A DNA stretch of 64,000 nucleotides, from assembly GCA_964488535.1 (NCBI GenBank), contig CAZAUT010000001.1, forward strand, positions 1 to 64,000, given 5' to 3'. Positions 48,468 through 58,109 of this stretch are shown in pieces. How positions within the stretch are numbered: the stretch's first letter is position 1; each line of letters opens with the position of its first letter. Under the pieces are notes generated by a model, which was given only the letters and a program-made list of their open reading frames with translations, was not told the DNA's origin and searched no databases. The DNA comes from GWB1-38-13 sp964488535. Its GTDB lineage: Bacteria > Patescibacteriota > Microgenomatia > UBA8517. Position numbers and translations under genes: made by a program.

Positions 48468-48672
48468 TTTTTATTTTGCCTTCGGCGCCGTAATGATCGT
48501 TTGCGCTTTGTTTATAGTTTTTGTTTTTAAGACCATTTTTGAGTCTGTAAATACTGTAGCCGACATCGGGACGCAGTTTACCGAAGTCGAGTTGAAAATT
48601 AACAAGGAAAATCTGGATAAGGCACTGAAGATTGCCGAAGAAAAAAAAGTGATACACTTAGAAGTACGCTAG
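48436..48672 (+). CDS. Small single-TM protein after pilO
   Basis: MFRKNLQKTDNFYFAFGAVM starts a protein of 78 residues with one helix (FAFGAVMIVCALFIVFVFKT) and an outside part FESVNTVADIGTQFTEVELK. It overlaps the end of pilO by 32 bases. Unknown family; likely a pilus accessory protein in the place sometimes held by PilP. Confidence 0.6.
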   Translation: MFRKNLQKTDNFYFAFGAVMIVCALFIVFVFKTIFESVNTVADIGTQFTEVELKINKENLDKALKIAEEKKVIHLEVR

Positions 48673-48734
48673 TAAAGCAACATAGGTTTACGAATGCGTG
48701 CGGATGCAATGAATGCCTACCAAACAAATATCGT

Positions 48735-48856
48735 CCATTGTCCATTTTCGACCTGCCATTGATTTAAATATTTAAATATTTCCAATTGAAAATAAATCAA
48801 AAATGGCAGATGGTAAATGGAAAATTAGTTGTAGATTGATTGATTCGTATTATACT
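48735..48856 (+). promoter_or_regulatory. Inverted repeat and promoter before the pilin gene
   Basis: TCCATTTTCGACCTGCCATT and AATGGCAGATGGTAAATGGA are inverted arms around a TTTAAATATTTAAATATTT centre. TTGTAG (48829-48834), 16 bases, TATACT (48851-48856) is the likely promoter, ten bases before the pilin ATG. Confidence 0.55.
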
Positions 48857-48866
48857 TAAACAGTAT

Positions 48867-49331
48867 ATGAATCTTAAAAGATTATACCCTGCCTTTACTT
48901 TAATTGAGCTTCTTATCGTTATGGCAATAATTGGAATACTGGCGACTGTTGTTGTCGTTATTCTGAACCCTTCGACGATGTTGGCAAGAGCGCGCGATTC
49001 ACAGAGGGAAACGGATATATATTCAATTGCCATGCTTGTCAGACAGTATGCTTCTGACCACAGCGGAACTCTGCCCGATACGGACGGGGATCCGGAAACA
49101 AGTAATTTCCCGACGGTATTAACCTGTATCGGAACAGGAGCCGGATGCTTCGATCTTGCATCAGCAGGAGACGACGACGAATCGATCGTACCCGATTATA
49201 CAGCCTCTTTACCTAAAGATCCCAAAACCGGAAATGATAGTGACATCGGCTATGAAATTATGACGGATGAATATTTCCACATTACCGCTTCCGCTTCGGG
49301 GGAGACAAGAACTATAAGCGTGACAAAATGA
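48867..49331 (+). CDS. Type IV prepilin (major-pilin-like)
   Basis: MNLKRLYPAFTLIELLIVMA with Glu at +5: a type III signal peptide, though the residue before the cleavage site is Ala, not Gly. The globular part has two cysteines (TCIGTGAGCFDL) and DYTASLPKDPKTGNDSDIGY, as in short GspG-like pilins. 154 residues from the ATG at 48867. It has its own promoter, as expected for an abundant subunit. Confidence 0.88.
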   Translation: MNLKRLYPAFTLIELLIVMAIIGILATVVVVILNPSTMLARARDSQRETDIYSIAMLVRQYASDHSGTLPDTDGDPETSNFPTVLTCIGTGAGCFDLASAGDDDESIVPDYTASLPKDPKTGNDSDIGYEIMTDEYFHITASASGETRTISVTK

Positions 49332-49344
49332 AACCTCTTGAAAT

Positions 49345-50073
49345 TTAAGGACCAACATACCATTCAAAGCCGGGAACTTTGTTTTCTCCATTCAGGAATC
49401 TTGCTAATTCTGCATGTCCGTTGTCATTGGAATTTGATACTACGGAGTTAATATCAATATATATTGGTTGTGAATCAGAACCCATATAAAATACACTTGG
49501 ACCAATTTGAGGAAGACCAAATCCTGTATAGGGTCCGTTTAATTGTTCCCTAACTGCCTGATCAATCACAGCAATAGATTCAGTTTCACCTATTTGTCTT
49601 AGAATTTGCATGTAAGTTCTAATAATTCCAAGTGTTGGACGGGGATCTTTTCCCGCGATTTTTGATTTTGCAAGCTGTGAAACTTCAAAAGGAACATTTC
49701 GGGCGGATTCACATTCTTGATAGAGAGCGATTTTTTCATTGTTAACTGGTAACCCGGAAGTTGTATTTGGAATTAATCTCATTGAGGCAACAATTTCTCC
49801 ATTTTTTTTAGCAACAAGTGGAATACAATATTCTTCATATAAATCAATAAATGTGCCATCCGTTGAAAGTTTATCATCTGTAATGTAACCACGTTCGATA
49901 TAGCGTTCTGTAACAACCCGTCTCCTTTCAAATCTATCTATAGGTGTTAACGCAATGCCACAACTTATATTTTGTGAACCAACTGTTTCCTCAACTTTTA
50001 AAGTGTTAATCAACTCTTCGGAAAGAGACAAAGGCTTTGATAAAGAAGTGTAAGGAACTTCGGCAATAGTCAT
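49345..50073 (-). CDS. LuxI/FeeM-like N-acyltransferase (GNAT fold)
   Basis: The core VAKKNGEIVASMRLIPNTTS (residues about 88-106) and PFEVSQLAKSK (128-138; compare the ExSRF motif) match acyl-homoserine-lactone synthases and N-acyl amino acid synthases. These join an acyl chain from acyl-ACP or acyl-CoA to an amino compound. DGTFIDLYEEY supplies the upstream acidic residues of the family. 242 residues. It starts two bases after a ThiF-like gene, so both act together. The product is unknown; a signal molecule or modified lipid is possible. Confidence 0.65.
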   Translation of the reverse strand: MTIAEVPYTSLSKPLSLSEELINTLKVEETVGSQNISCGIALTPIDRFERRRVVTERYIERGYITDDKLSTDGTFIDLYEEYCIPLVAKKNGEIVASMRLIPNTTSGLPVNNEKIALYQECESARNVPFEVSQLAKSKIAGKDPRPTLGIIRTYMQILRQIGETESIAVIDQAVREQLNGPYTGFGLPQIGPSVFYMGSDSQPIYIDINSVVSNSNDNGHAELARFLNGENKVPGFEWYVGP

Positions 50074-50075
50074 AT

Positions 50076-50963
50076 TTATTTTATTTCTTCAGACAAATGA
50101 ATCCTGATCGGTACAGGCGCCTCTCTTACAGGTTTATTTAATACTATATGCTTAACCATTTTAGCATGAAGTGCAGCCAATAGGGCTCCTCCAACATCCG
50201 ATTGGGGAAGATGATCAAGTTCTCCGCTTAATATTATTTTTGCCACTTCCTGCATTTCAGGTGTAAGCCGTCTCATTAATGCAGTGAGCCTCTTTTTGTT
50301 GAAGAAACTATTACTATAAAAGTCAGCGGCTTCTTCTGTTGAAGAGAACTGTTGAAGACTTTTTCCGATTATCATTTGTGATACAATGGCCAACTGATTA
50401 AATGACATAAAATCATCAGGACTTACTTCTTTAGGTAAACCCAATATATCTCTGAATCCAACAGCTTTATCTTTACGATAATCAAAATAATACGCAAGAC
50501 AATCATCTCCCAAATCAAGACCCGTGACGACGGGTTTTCTAAGAGCTTTTGCGGCATCGTGGATTGCAAGTGTAATGTCCGGATGTGCAACGTCTACCAT
50601 TTCAACAATCACGTCTGTTTGATTAACAATGTCCGAAACATTTTTCAAAGTAACTCCTTCTTGAATAATAATTGTTTTTACGTCAGGATTGACTGCGGTA
50701 ATGTTTTTACCGAGAGCTTGAGCTTTATTCGCGCTCACATCGTGATGAAAATAAAACTGTCTTCCAAGATTCCGACTACTTACAGTTCCGGGATCGGCAA
50801 TCAATATTAAACCATCTTTTCCGGTACCAACACCTTCTCTTGCAAGATGTTGTGCGAGCGGACTTCCCGCCCCGGCTCCAAGTATTGCAATTCTGGTATT
50901 TGATAATTTTCCCAACTCAATTTCAGTGTGAAGTCCCAAAAAACTTTGATATCTGTCCTTCAT
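50076..50963 (-). CDS. ThiF/E1-like adenylyltransferase
   Basis: Rossmann nucleotide site RIAILGAGAGSPLAQHLARE (residues 24-43), acidic ADPGTVSSRNLGRQF with Asp 57 and Arg 68, ANKAQALGK with Lys 80, and INP-like AVNPDV: the ATP-binding pattern of ThiF, MoeB and ubiquitin-activating E1. It has no CxxC zinc pairs and only one cysteine, in LGDDCLAY, so a normal thioester step is doubtful. E1-like enzymes adenylate carboxyl groups of small proteins or peptides. First gene of a two-gene operon with the LuxI-like gene. Confidence 0.75.
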   Translation of the reverse strand: MKDRYQSFLGLHTEIELGKLSNTRIAILGAGAGSPLAQHLAREGVGTGKDGLILIADPGTVSSRNLGRQFYFHHDVSANKAQALGKNITAVNPDVKTIIIQEGVTLKNVSDIVNQTDVIVEMVDVAHPDITLAIHDAAKALRKPVVTGLDLGDDCLAYYFDYRKDKAVGFRDILGLPKEVSPDDFMSFNQLAIVSQMIIGKSLQQFSSTEEAADFYSNSFFNKKRLTALMRRLTPEMQEVAKIILSGELDHLPQSDVGGALLAALHAKMVKHIVLNKPVREAPVPIRIHLSEEIK

Positions 50964-51049
50964 GTTTGTAGCTAAATATTATATATTATACTAGAGGATA
51001 TAACAATTAATTCCTTAATTTTGCTTGTTTATTGTGATAGCATTAAATA

Positions 51050-52641
51050 ATGGTTTATTCGTATCTTTTTGGATTTATTTTAATTCTTAATACGGTGTTG
51101 GCATTTTTTGTTCTAATTAAGAATGTTAAAAGTCAAATAAACTTGTTTTTTTCACTTTTTGTATTAGCTGTTGTTTTATGGATGTCATCCAATTTTCTTT
51201 CAAATAGATATTCGGACTACAACACCGCGTTTTTGTTTAATAAATTGATTTTCATTATTTCACCCTATATTAGTTATTTTTTACTTTGTTTTTCTTTAGT
51301 TTTTCCAAATGAAACAAAAAAAATTTCAAGGAAAACTTTGGTTTTATTGCTTCTGCCAATTATTTTATCGAATATATTAACGATTTGTAATTTGGTAATA
51401 CATAATATTGAGTTTTTGCCAAAAGGAGGTACAGGTGTCGTATTTTCGACAGGAATAGCTTTTTTTGGTTTTCAATTTTTGTTGTATCTGATTGCCTCAA
51501 TTATCGTTTTAATAAAAAAGTATATTATTTCCCGAGGAATGGANNNNNNNNNNTAAGAATGCAATACATATTATTAGGAATCGGGGTGTTAACGGTTTTT
51601 GGATCTGTAACAAATTTAATAATTCCACTTATATTTAACAATTTTAATGCAAGCGATTTGGGTCCGCTGCTAAGTCTTTTTGTTTTTGCTTTTACTGCAT
51701 ATTCAATTTTACAGCATAAATTATTCGATATTAAGATTATTGCTACACAGGGGTTAACGTTAATAATGGTAATTGCTTTACTCGCAAAGACGGTTTTATC
51801 GCAATCATCCCCTGAATTGATATTAAATCTCTCTCTTTTTTTGATGATGCTGGTGTTTGGACTATTGTTGGTAAAAAGTGTATTAAATGAAGTCAAACAG
51901 CGTGAACAGCTTGAAATTTTAAATCAAAAACTGAAAGAACTTGATAAACAAAAAGATGAATTCGTCTCTATGGCTGCACACGAACTAAGATCTCCGTTAA
52001 CGGCTATTAAAGGATATGTTTCAATGGTTGTTGAGGGTGACACCGGGGATATTCCCGAAAAGGCTCGGCAGTATTTGGCCGATTCGCTTGCGGTAACGGA
52101 TCGCCTTGTCCGCCTTGTCAACAATATGCTTAATGTTTCCAGGATTGAGGAGGGGAGGATTGTTTACCAAATGGAAGAAACTTCATTAATCCGTGCCGTA
52201 CAGGAGATATATAATTCCTCGAGAGTAGAGGCTGAAAGAAAAGGTTTGAAATTTGAGGCTAAAATCCCCAATGGTCTTGATGATACGGTAAAAGTGGACC
52301 CCGATAGAATTCGTGAAGTGATTGGAAATTTGGTAAGTAATGCCATCAAGTTTACCGAAAAAGGAAAAGTGTCCATAATCATGACCAATCCCGACAGAAA
52401 TTTTGTCAGAGTTGAGGTTATTGACACGGGACCCGGGATATCCAAGGAAGAGCAGGAGCGTCTTTTCCAGAAGTTTTACCGTGCAGAATCAACGGCCGGA
52501 AAAACTTTTGGGACCGGCTTGGGCCTTTACATAACAGGGCTTTTAATCGAGAAGTTTGGAGGAAAGATCGGGCTAACATCGCAGCTGGACAAAGGCAGTA
52601 ATTTCTGGTTTGAGCTGCCTATTGCCAAAAAGGGTATATAA
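51050..52641 (+). CDS. Sensor histidine kinase with 7TM input domain (split by an assembly gap)
   Basis: N-terminal part (51050-51543) has five hydrophobic helices of the HisKA_7TM input type (YLFGFILILNTVLAFFVLIK; LLPIILSNILTICNLVIHNI). After 10 N the sequence resumes RMQYILLGIGVLTVFGSVTN with two further helices and a coiled coil. Then H-box AAHELRSPLTAIKG, N-box NLVSNAIKF, G1 DTGPGIS and G2 GTGLGLY. The two parts are in different frames only because the gap size is arbitrary; the ATG at 51559 is not a start. Two receiver proteins follow. Confidence 0.9.
51544..51553. other. Assembly gap (10 N)
   Basis: Ten N inside the histidine kinase gene. The flanks are the two parts of one domain, so the true missing length must restore the frame. 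Confidence 0.95.
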
Positions 52642-52648
52642 TATAATC

Positions 52649-53068
52649 ATGACAAACGGTTCATTTCAGGCTGATTCCTCTGTCTCTCCGGATAATGCGG
52701 ACAGAAAGACCATTCTTCTTATCGAAGACGACCCATTTTTGGTCGGGATGTATAAAGAAAAGCTTATAAGCGAAGGTTTTGATGTAGTTATCGCTGCGGA
52801 CGGGCTTGAAGGTTTGAGTAAGGCTTCCAGTCAAAAGGTTGATATGATTCTTCTTGATATCTTGATTCCAAAGCTGTCCGGGATCGATCTTCTTGCCCGC
52901 CTGCGTCAGGATGAAAAAGGTAAAAATATTCCTGTTATTGCCTTGACAAATTTAAGCGGGGCCGAAGATGAGGGTAAAATCAGGGGTTATGGAGTTAAGG
53001 AATATCTGGTTAAATCAAATTACACTCCGGGTCAGGTGGTAGACATCATCCGCAAACACCTCCCATAG
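52649..53068 (+). CDS. Single-domain response regulator
   Basis: A receiver domain: TILLIEDDPFLVGMYKEKLI, DMILLDILIPKLSG with the phosphorylated Asp, PVIALTN with the switch Thr, and YLVKS with Lys. No output domain. The ATG at 52649 follows TATAAT by six bases, so the transcript may be leaderless or the gene read through from the kinase, which ends seven bases before. Partner of the kinase by position. 139 residues. Confidence 0.92.
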   Translation: MTNGSFQADSSVSPDNADRKTILLIEDDPFLVGMYKEKLISEGFDVVIAADGLEGLSKASSQKVDMILLDILIPKLSGIDLLARLRQDEKGKNIPVIALTNLSGAEDEGKIRGYGVKEYLVKSNYTPGQVVDIIRKHLP

Positions 53069-53124
53069 ACCAAATTTTCTGATTTTCAATTTTCCATTTT
53101 CTGCGTACTACATTCTACATGAAG

Positions 53125-53748
53125 CTATTTCGGTCTTGTGAGGACAAATACCAATCCCAGAATGGCGACCAGCGCCAAAGCAGATGCAAGCCCTGCTCTT
53201 TTTAAGCCTGTCAGAAGACGGTCCCTTATCGACGATTTTTCCTGTTCCGGAGCCTGTGTCGGTTCTTCGGTGTCTGATTTTTCTTCGTCGTTACCGTCTT
53301 CATCGTCTTCACCATTTCCGTTGTCGTTTGTCACATCCTCCTCCAGAAATCTTATTGTTTTAATACTACCCTTCATCACTACTTTACCCTCCGGGGTTTT
53401 TACGTTTGGATTTTGTTCCGTTGTAACAAAAAGACTGGCAAATGATGTTTTAACGCCATATTCCCCTTTTCCCAGGCCGACAGACCCAACTTTGACAGGC
53501 GTCCCTCCCGTTTCGGGATTTGCCCAAAGAATGTATGAAAAGATTGTTTCATCTACAGGAAATATTATGTTTCTGCAGGAAAGAATTACTTTGTAAACAC
53601 CGTTTTGCATCCGAAGAGACGCTGCAAAACATTTGTAATCATTGCCGTCCGTACTCCGAAGCTCGAAGGTTCCCTCGGATGCGGATACTGTCCTGAGGAA
53701 GACAAACAAAAAAACAAAAGAAAGAAAAAGCTTCAAAATAGCTTTCAT
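53125..53748 (-). CDS. Secreted, C-terminally anchored surface protein
   Basis: Signal peptide ILKLFLSFVFLFVFLRTVSA, a beta-rich domain of about 110 residues with two cysteines (YKCFAA, ILSC), an Asp/Glu-rich linker (NDNGNGEDDEDGNDEEKSD) and a C-terminal helix GLASALALVAILGLVFVLTR. The layout is that of an outside domain held by a C-terminal membrane anchor. Unknown family. Lies between two receiver genes on the opposite strand. Confidence 0.6.
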   Translation of the reverse strand: MKAILKLFLSFVFLFVFLRTVSASEGTFELRSTDGNDYKCFAASLRMQNGVYKVILSCRNIIFPVDETIFSYILWANPETGGTPVKVGSVGLGKGEYGVKTSFASLFVTTEQNPNVKTPEGKVVMKGSIKTIRFLEEDVTNDNGNGEDDEDGNDEEKSDTEEPTQAPEQEKSSIRDRLLTGLKRAGLASALALVAILGLVFVLTRPK

Positions 53749-53844
53749 TAGCTGTAATTATATTTATTTTTGATTGTGTGCACAATAGCAACTTTGCGTT
53801 TGAAATAGTGGAGGCTCTTGCATTAATATGATGTATACACGACT

Positions 53845-54261
53845 ATGGATTCAAACACTACACCAGGTGACGCAAAGGACAAGATCGATATAAAAAATAT
53901 CCCGACAATTCTTTTAGTGGAAGACGATCCTGTATTGTCAAAAATGTATTCGGAGAAATTCAAATTTGAGGGTTTTAATGTTTTAACCGCTCCCAACGGT
54001 GAAGACGGGCTAAGACTTGCGTTATCCGAAAAAATAGATATGATATTATTGGATTTAATGCTTCCGCGCCTTTCGGGAACGGAACTTCTTACCAAACTCC
54101 GCGAGGACGCAAAAGGAAAAAACATTAAAGTGATTGTCTTGACAAACCTTGCCGAACAGGAGGAAAAAAACAAAACCGCCAGTCTTGGAGTGGTTGATTA
54201 CCTGATTAAAGCTATGCAGACACCTGAGGAAGTTGTGAAAAAAGTTAAAGCCCATCTGTAA
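53845..54261 (+). CDS. Single-domain response regulator (second)
   Basis: TILLVEDDPVLSKMYSEKFK, DMILLDLMLPRLSG, KVIVLTN and YLIKA: complete receiver domain without output domain. It is clearly a paralogue of the receiver at 52649 (DDP, the same MYxEK helix, the same LSG loop). 138 residues. Possibly serves the same kinase. Confidence 0.92.
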   Translation: MDSNTTPGDAKDKIDIKNIPTILLVEDDPVLSKMYSEKFKFEGFNVLTAPNGEDGLRLALSEKIDMILLDLMLPRLSGTELLTKLREDAKGKNIKVIVLTNLAEQEEKNKTASLGVVDYLIKAMQTPEEVVKKVKAHL

Positions 54262-54279
54262 CCTTCCGTAAATCCTCGG

Positions 54280-55920
54280 TTAGTTAATGTTGTAGATTTT
54301 TGTTTTATATTCCTTCAATACTCTTTTTAAGGAGTAATTCAAAGAACATTCAATAGATTTGCGCATTCGTTGGATCCATTTTAAAGGCAGACCATTTTTA
54401 TCTCTTTCGTAATATAAAGGGACAATGTCGCTCTGCAGGGTTTTGTAAAAACTTTCAGGAACATCGTTTGCGTCAAGTATCCAGCCTGTTTCCGTCCAGT
54501 CTGTTTCGTAAGTCCAGCCGTCCAGTACCGTACAGTTTAACACCCCGTTTGATATTGCCTTCATTCCCGATGTTCCGCTTGCCTCAAGGTTTCCGCGCGG
54601 TGTGTTTAACCAGACGTCGGAGCCCGACGTAAGGTGATTGGCAAGAGAAATGTTATAGTTTGGGATGAAAATTGCCGATCCCGACAAAGTGGTCGACATA
54701 ATGGAAATCAATTCCTCAATTATGTTTTTGGCATTCGGGTCGTCCGAATGCGAATTGCCCGAGTAGAGTATTTGAACCGGACAAGCACTGTTTTGAACGA
54801 TCGATTTTAACTTTTCGATATCTGTAAAAATGGACTTGGGTTGTTTATAATCCGCAAGTCTTCTTGACCACGTTACGACCAATTTGTTGGCATCGTATCC
54901 GATGCCGGTTCTCTGAACAACGCTTCTTGAAAGCTCGTGTTTCTTGGTCATATGCAGATCCCAAATTTGACGGTCGGAAAGAGAGGCGAAATTGCGAAAA
55001 TCGCTGTCCTGCCACCTTGGGAGATAAATTCCGTTAGTCACGTATTCCCAATCATGATTCGGCCACTGTTTTCTTGAATTTTCATAATGAGTTTTGCTGA
55101 CGGCATTTCTCTTTGCCGAAGTATTGAGGGCAAAAAGGGTAATACTGAATGTTTGAGGGTTAATAAGACCGTCTTTTATCAGTGATTCAGCGTCGATACC
55201 AAGTCTTTCGGAAAATTTACCCGCCCAATTTCTTACTGCCTCTATAGGATATTCCAAATTTCCCGCGGAAACCAGCGTATGGTTTGTATAAACAATTTTT
55301 TCGCGCGCTTTTTTCCACGCGGTAGCAAAATCAACGTTTTCGGTATCCATAATTTGTCGCGTAATTTCCCATATTAAAAAACACGGACGGCCTTCGTTTA
55401 TGTGGTATACAAGGGGATTAATTCCAAGTGCCTGTAAGATTTTTACACCGCCGACGCCGAGAATAATTTGCTGTCTTATCTGGGAGTTTATATCCCCATA
55501 ATACAAAGCATCCATGTCTGAAATCCACTCAGGGGGATTTCCGTCGACATCGGTTGAAAGGAAGTAAAGGACGGTTTTTTCACCTAAACGTATGTGGTAT
55601 GACTTTATCAGTACTTCCTCCTGTCCTAAAAGAAGTTTTACAATCAGAGGTTTTCCGTTAACCGTAGTCTGTCGTAAAAAGGACGTATCATGGTCAAACT
55701 GTGAGTCCCGGTGCTCTTCTCTTCCCTGGCCTGTGATATGCTGTACAAACCCCTTTCCCTTGTAAAGGATTCCTATACCAATCATTGGGAAATCCTCGTC
55801 TGCAGACTGGCTCATGACATCGGCAGCCAGTATCCCCAAGCCTCCGGCGTATGTCGGGAGATCATTGTCTATACCGAATTCGGCACAAAAAAAAGCAATA
55901 GGTGGATGTTGGGCAGGCAT
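54280..55920 (-). CDS. glgP: Alpha-glucan phosphorylase, short type (GT35)
   Basis: Releases glucose-1-phosphate from glycogen or maltodextrin. YAGGLGILAADVMSQSADED, the GYVQ-like GFVQHITGQGREE, VTWSRRLADYKQPKSIF and EASGTSGMKAISNGVLNCTV with the lysine that holds pyridoxal phosphate. The usual NEGH motif reads NEGR (HINEGRPCFLIW). 546 residues, as in the short TIGR02094-type enzymes. Convergent with the second receiver gene, 18 bases apart. CPR cells often have such storage-sugar enzymes. Confidence 0.9.
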   Translation of the reverse strand: MPAQHPPIAFFCAEFGIDNDLPTYAGGLGILAADVMSQSADEDFPMIGIGILYKGKGFVQHITGQGREEHRDSQFDHDTSFLRQTTVNGKPLIVKLLLGQEEVLIKSYHIRLGEKTVLYFLSTDVDGNPPEWISDMDALYYGDINSQIRQQIILGVGGVKILQALGINPLVYHINEGRPCFLIWEITRQIMDTENVDFATAWKKAREKIVYTNHTLVSAGNLEYPIEAVRNWAGKFSERLGIDAESLIKDGLINPQTFSITLFALNTSAKRNAVSKTHYENSRKQWPNHDWEYVTNGIYLPRWQDSDFRNFASLSDRQIWDLHMTKKHELSRSVVQRTGIGYDANKLVVTWSRRLADYKQPKSIFTDIEKLKSIVQNSACPVQILYSGNSHSDDPNAKNIIEELISIMSTTLSGSAIFIPNYNISLANHLTSGSDVWLNTPRGNLEASGTSGMKAISNGVLNCTVLDGWTYETDWTETGWILDANDVPESFYKTLQSDIVPLYYERDKNGLPLKWIQRMRKSIECSLNYSLKRVLKEYKTKIYNIN

Positions 55921-56119
55921 ATTATAAATATACAGGGTTTGGAATAAGTAATAAACAGTAAACAGAAATAAGTTGAAAGAAAACAGAAATTGGTAATTGA
56001 AAATAGAAAACAGAAATTCGTGTACTATTTTCCAATATCAAATTTCCATTACAATTTTCCAATTTCAAATAACTGTTTTCAAATTAACCAACTAACTAAG
56101 TAACTGATACCCCAATCCT
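55921..56119. repeat. AAACAGAAAT-word palindrome between two genes
   Basis: Left: AAACAGTAAACAGAAATAAG, AAAACAGAAATTGGTAATTG. Right: the inverted words CAATTTTCCAATTTC and AACTGTTTTC. Then AACCAACTAACTAAGTAACT. No gene. Confidence 0.55.
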
Positions 56120-58033
56120 TTAATGAAGCTCTGATCTTCTTTCCTTCAGATATTCACTCCATCCCTGGATGAAATCGAGTACCGCAGCAAAGGGGGTTTC
56201 AATTACAAAATTAAAAAATATCGCCACAATGTTATACTCCTTCCATTTTTTAGCCAGAACAGAGCCGACTTTAGCGATAGGGAGAGTGATAATATCAAAC
56301 ACAAAGTCCCAGACATTTCTGTCTTCATCCACATTCAGTTCTTTTGATTGATTGCGGATTACGACGGCAGCAAACACGGTTAGAGCGATTGTAAATGTGT
56401 CAAAAATTACCGAAGTAATCGGAAGCTGTGCAAGATAAAAAACGGATGCAATAAAGGCAAATACTACCCAAGCAGAGAGGATATAGATAACGGTCATGAA
56501 AATGTAAAAAAGTGTGTGTTTTTTATCGTTTGTTTTTATCTGATGGTATTCCTGTCCGCCTTCACTGTAAACAAATCCCGAGGTTGCAGTAAGGATTTTC
56601 TGCAGATTATTTGGTTTCGGCGGTCTAATGGCAACAACCATGAAGAACATAACCAGGGTTGGTATAAGAAAATCTACTACTGCTGCAAACACATTAAAAC
56701 CTTCATAGAAGATGCGCGCCAAGGGTACTTCAACAATATAAAACGTAACCCAGTTTGATAAAAATACCGACAGAGTCGAAAAAAATGCCAGATGTAAAAG
56801 GCGTGTTTTAAGACTTTTATAGCGTTTTTCATATGCTTTTGTTATCAAATCCGTAATAGCAACTTTTTTTTCAAAAATATTGTGAATTTCCCGGGGTTTA
56901 TTTCTCACTTCTTCCAACACATCATCGAGGAGCAAAAATACGGTATCAACTTTTTCGGCTATTGCATCAAATTTGCCGTTTATGGGCCGGTTAATTTCCT
57001 CATAGGCATTCTTCCACCAGGCAGGAAGTTTTTGCGAAACCTCTTTAATCTGCTCCGAGTCCAGATTATGCCAGTCGGAATATTTTTGTTTCAAAAGCTG
57101 GTAAATGATGTAGTTATCATCCAAATCATAAAGTGTCCTATAAACTGAAATATTTGTTAGACGCATCTTTTCCTGGTCGGTGACTTCTTCAGGTGGTGTT
57201 ACGGCAATTCTTTCACTTAATATTTTTGTCATTGCGCTGACAACTTCTCGTTCTTTGACCGGGTTTGCCAGAACTTCTTCAATTTCACACGCTGCAATTT
57301 CGAGTATAAAAGTTGCCAAATTGGTTTTCTGTTTTACCCTGAATGATTTATTGTTTGAAACATATTCAAAAAAGTAGAGATATTTATTCAGTGCCTGTGA
57401 AGAGGTTCCGATTCGTTCCTTCGGGACTGTGTGGTTGGGAAGATGTCCTCCGCGGATGAGTTCGGTGGCAATGATTTCGGATAGAATCTGTGAATCGTAA
57501 TTTTTGGAAACAAAACCGGCTAGTTTGGGAAAAAGTATTCTTTTTAGTATTCTGGCAATAGCTCCGCGCCTTAGGGCGCTGTCATCCTTCCAGTCGATTA
57601 CTTTCCTGATCTTTTCATAAAATCTGGCAAGACGCGAAGCCATCTCGTCGACATGTATCGGGGTAAAATTTTTTTGAGATCGCGTAATCTCGCGTGAATA
57701 AGCGTCGACCATATACCGAATGTGCGGGTTGAGAACGATTTCTTCATCCGTTTCCTTTCCATGCAATGAAGTATCCTCTTCCTTAGAGAAATTGTTATGG
57801 TAAGGATTTTTAGTAAGTTTTTTATTGTTCGGTTCAGAATGTTCCGATGTTTTTCCGTCGGGGGTAGGCGAATCAAACATGTTAACTTCTTGCTGTGAGC
57901 GAGTCTTGTTGGTCTCGTGAACTTCCATACCCGGCGAGTTTTCGTTAACTGCTTCCACTGAAGTTTCGGGGTGCTTTTCTGGTGTAGCTTCCGCTGTCCC
58001 TTTGCTCACGTAAACATTTCCGTTATCGTTCAT
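56120..58033 (-). CDS. Large membrane protein of unknown function
   Basis: 637 residues. The first ~95 are disordered and polar (ETSVEAVNENSPGMEVHETN); 100-410 are helical and soluble (MASRLARFYEKIRKVIDWKD; YDLDDNYIIYQLLKQKYSDW). The last third has about five or six helices (FFSTLSVFLSNWVTFYIVEV; LIPTLVMFFMVVAI; TLFYIFMTVIYILSAWVVFA). No family recognised. TATAAT lies 17 bases before the ATG within a GGCT/AGCC hairpin. Confidence 0.65.
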   Translation of the reverse strand: MNDNGNVYVSKGTAEATPEKHPETSVEAVNENSPGMEVHETNKTRSQQEVNMFDSPTPDGKTSEHSEPNNKKLTKNPYHNNFSKEEDTSLHGKETDEEIVLNPHIRYMVDAYSREITRSQKNFTPIHVDEMASRLARFYEKIRKVIDWKDDSALRRGAIARILKRILFPKLAGFVSKNYDSQILSEIIATELIRGGHLPNHTVPKERIGTSSQALNKYLYFFEYVSNNKSFRVKQKTNLATFILEIAACEIEEVLANPVKEREVVSAMTKILSERIAVTPPEEVTDQEKMRLTNISVYRTLYDLDDNYIIYQLLKQKYSDWHNLDSEQIKEVSQKLPAWWKNAYEEINRPINGKFDAIAEKVDTVFLLLDDVLEEVRNKPREIHNIFEKKVAITDLITKAYEKRYKSLKTRLLHLAFFSTLSVFLSNWVTFYIVEVPLARIFYEGFNVFAAVVDFLIPTLVMFFMVVAIRPPKPNNLQKILTATSGFVYSEGGQEYHQIKTNDKKHTLFYIFMTVIYILSAWVVFAFIASVFYLAQLPITSVIFDTFTIALTVFAAVVIRNQSKELNVDEDRNVWDFVFDIITLPIAKVGSVLAKKWKEYNIVAIFFNFVIETPFAAVLDFIQGWSEYLKERRSELH

Positions 58034-58109
58034 ATAAGGCTCTTATGATTATAGCCTAAGTATATGATCTTTTCTTGAGGGTTTTTTGTACTTTGTATTA
58101 TTTATTTGC

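Noticed and set aside
51559..51561. A separate, soluble kinase starting at 51559
   Set aside because: The sequence before it (RMQYILLG) continues a helix of the input domain; the frame change comes from the 10-N filler.
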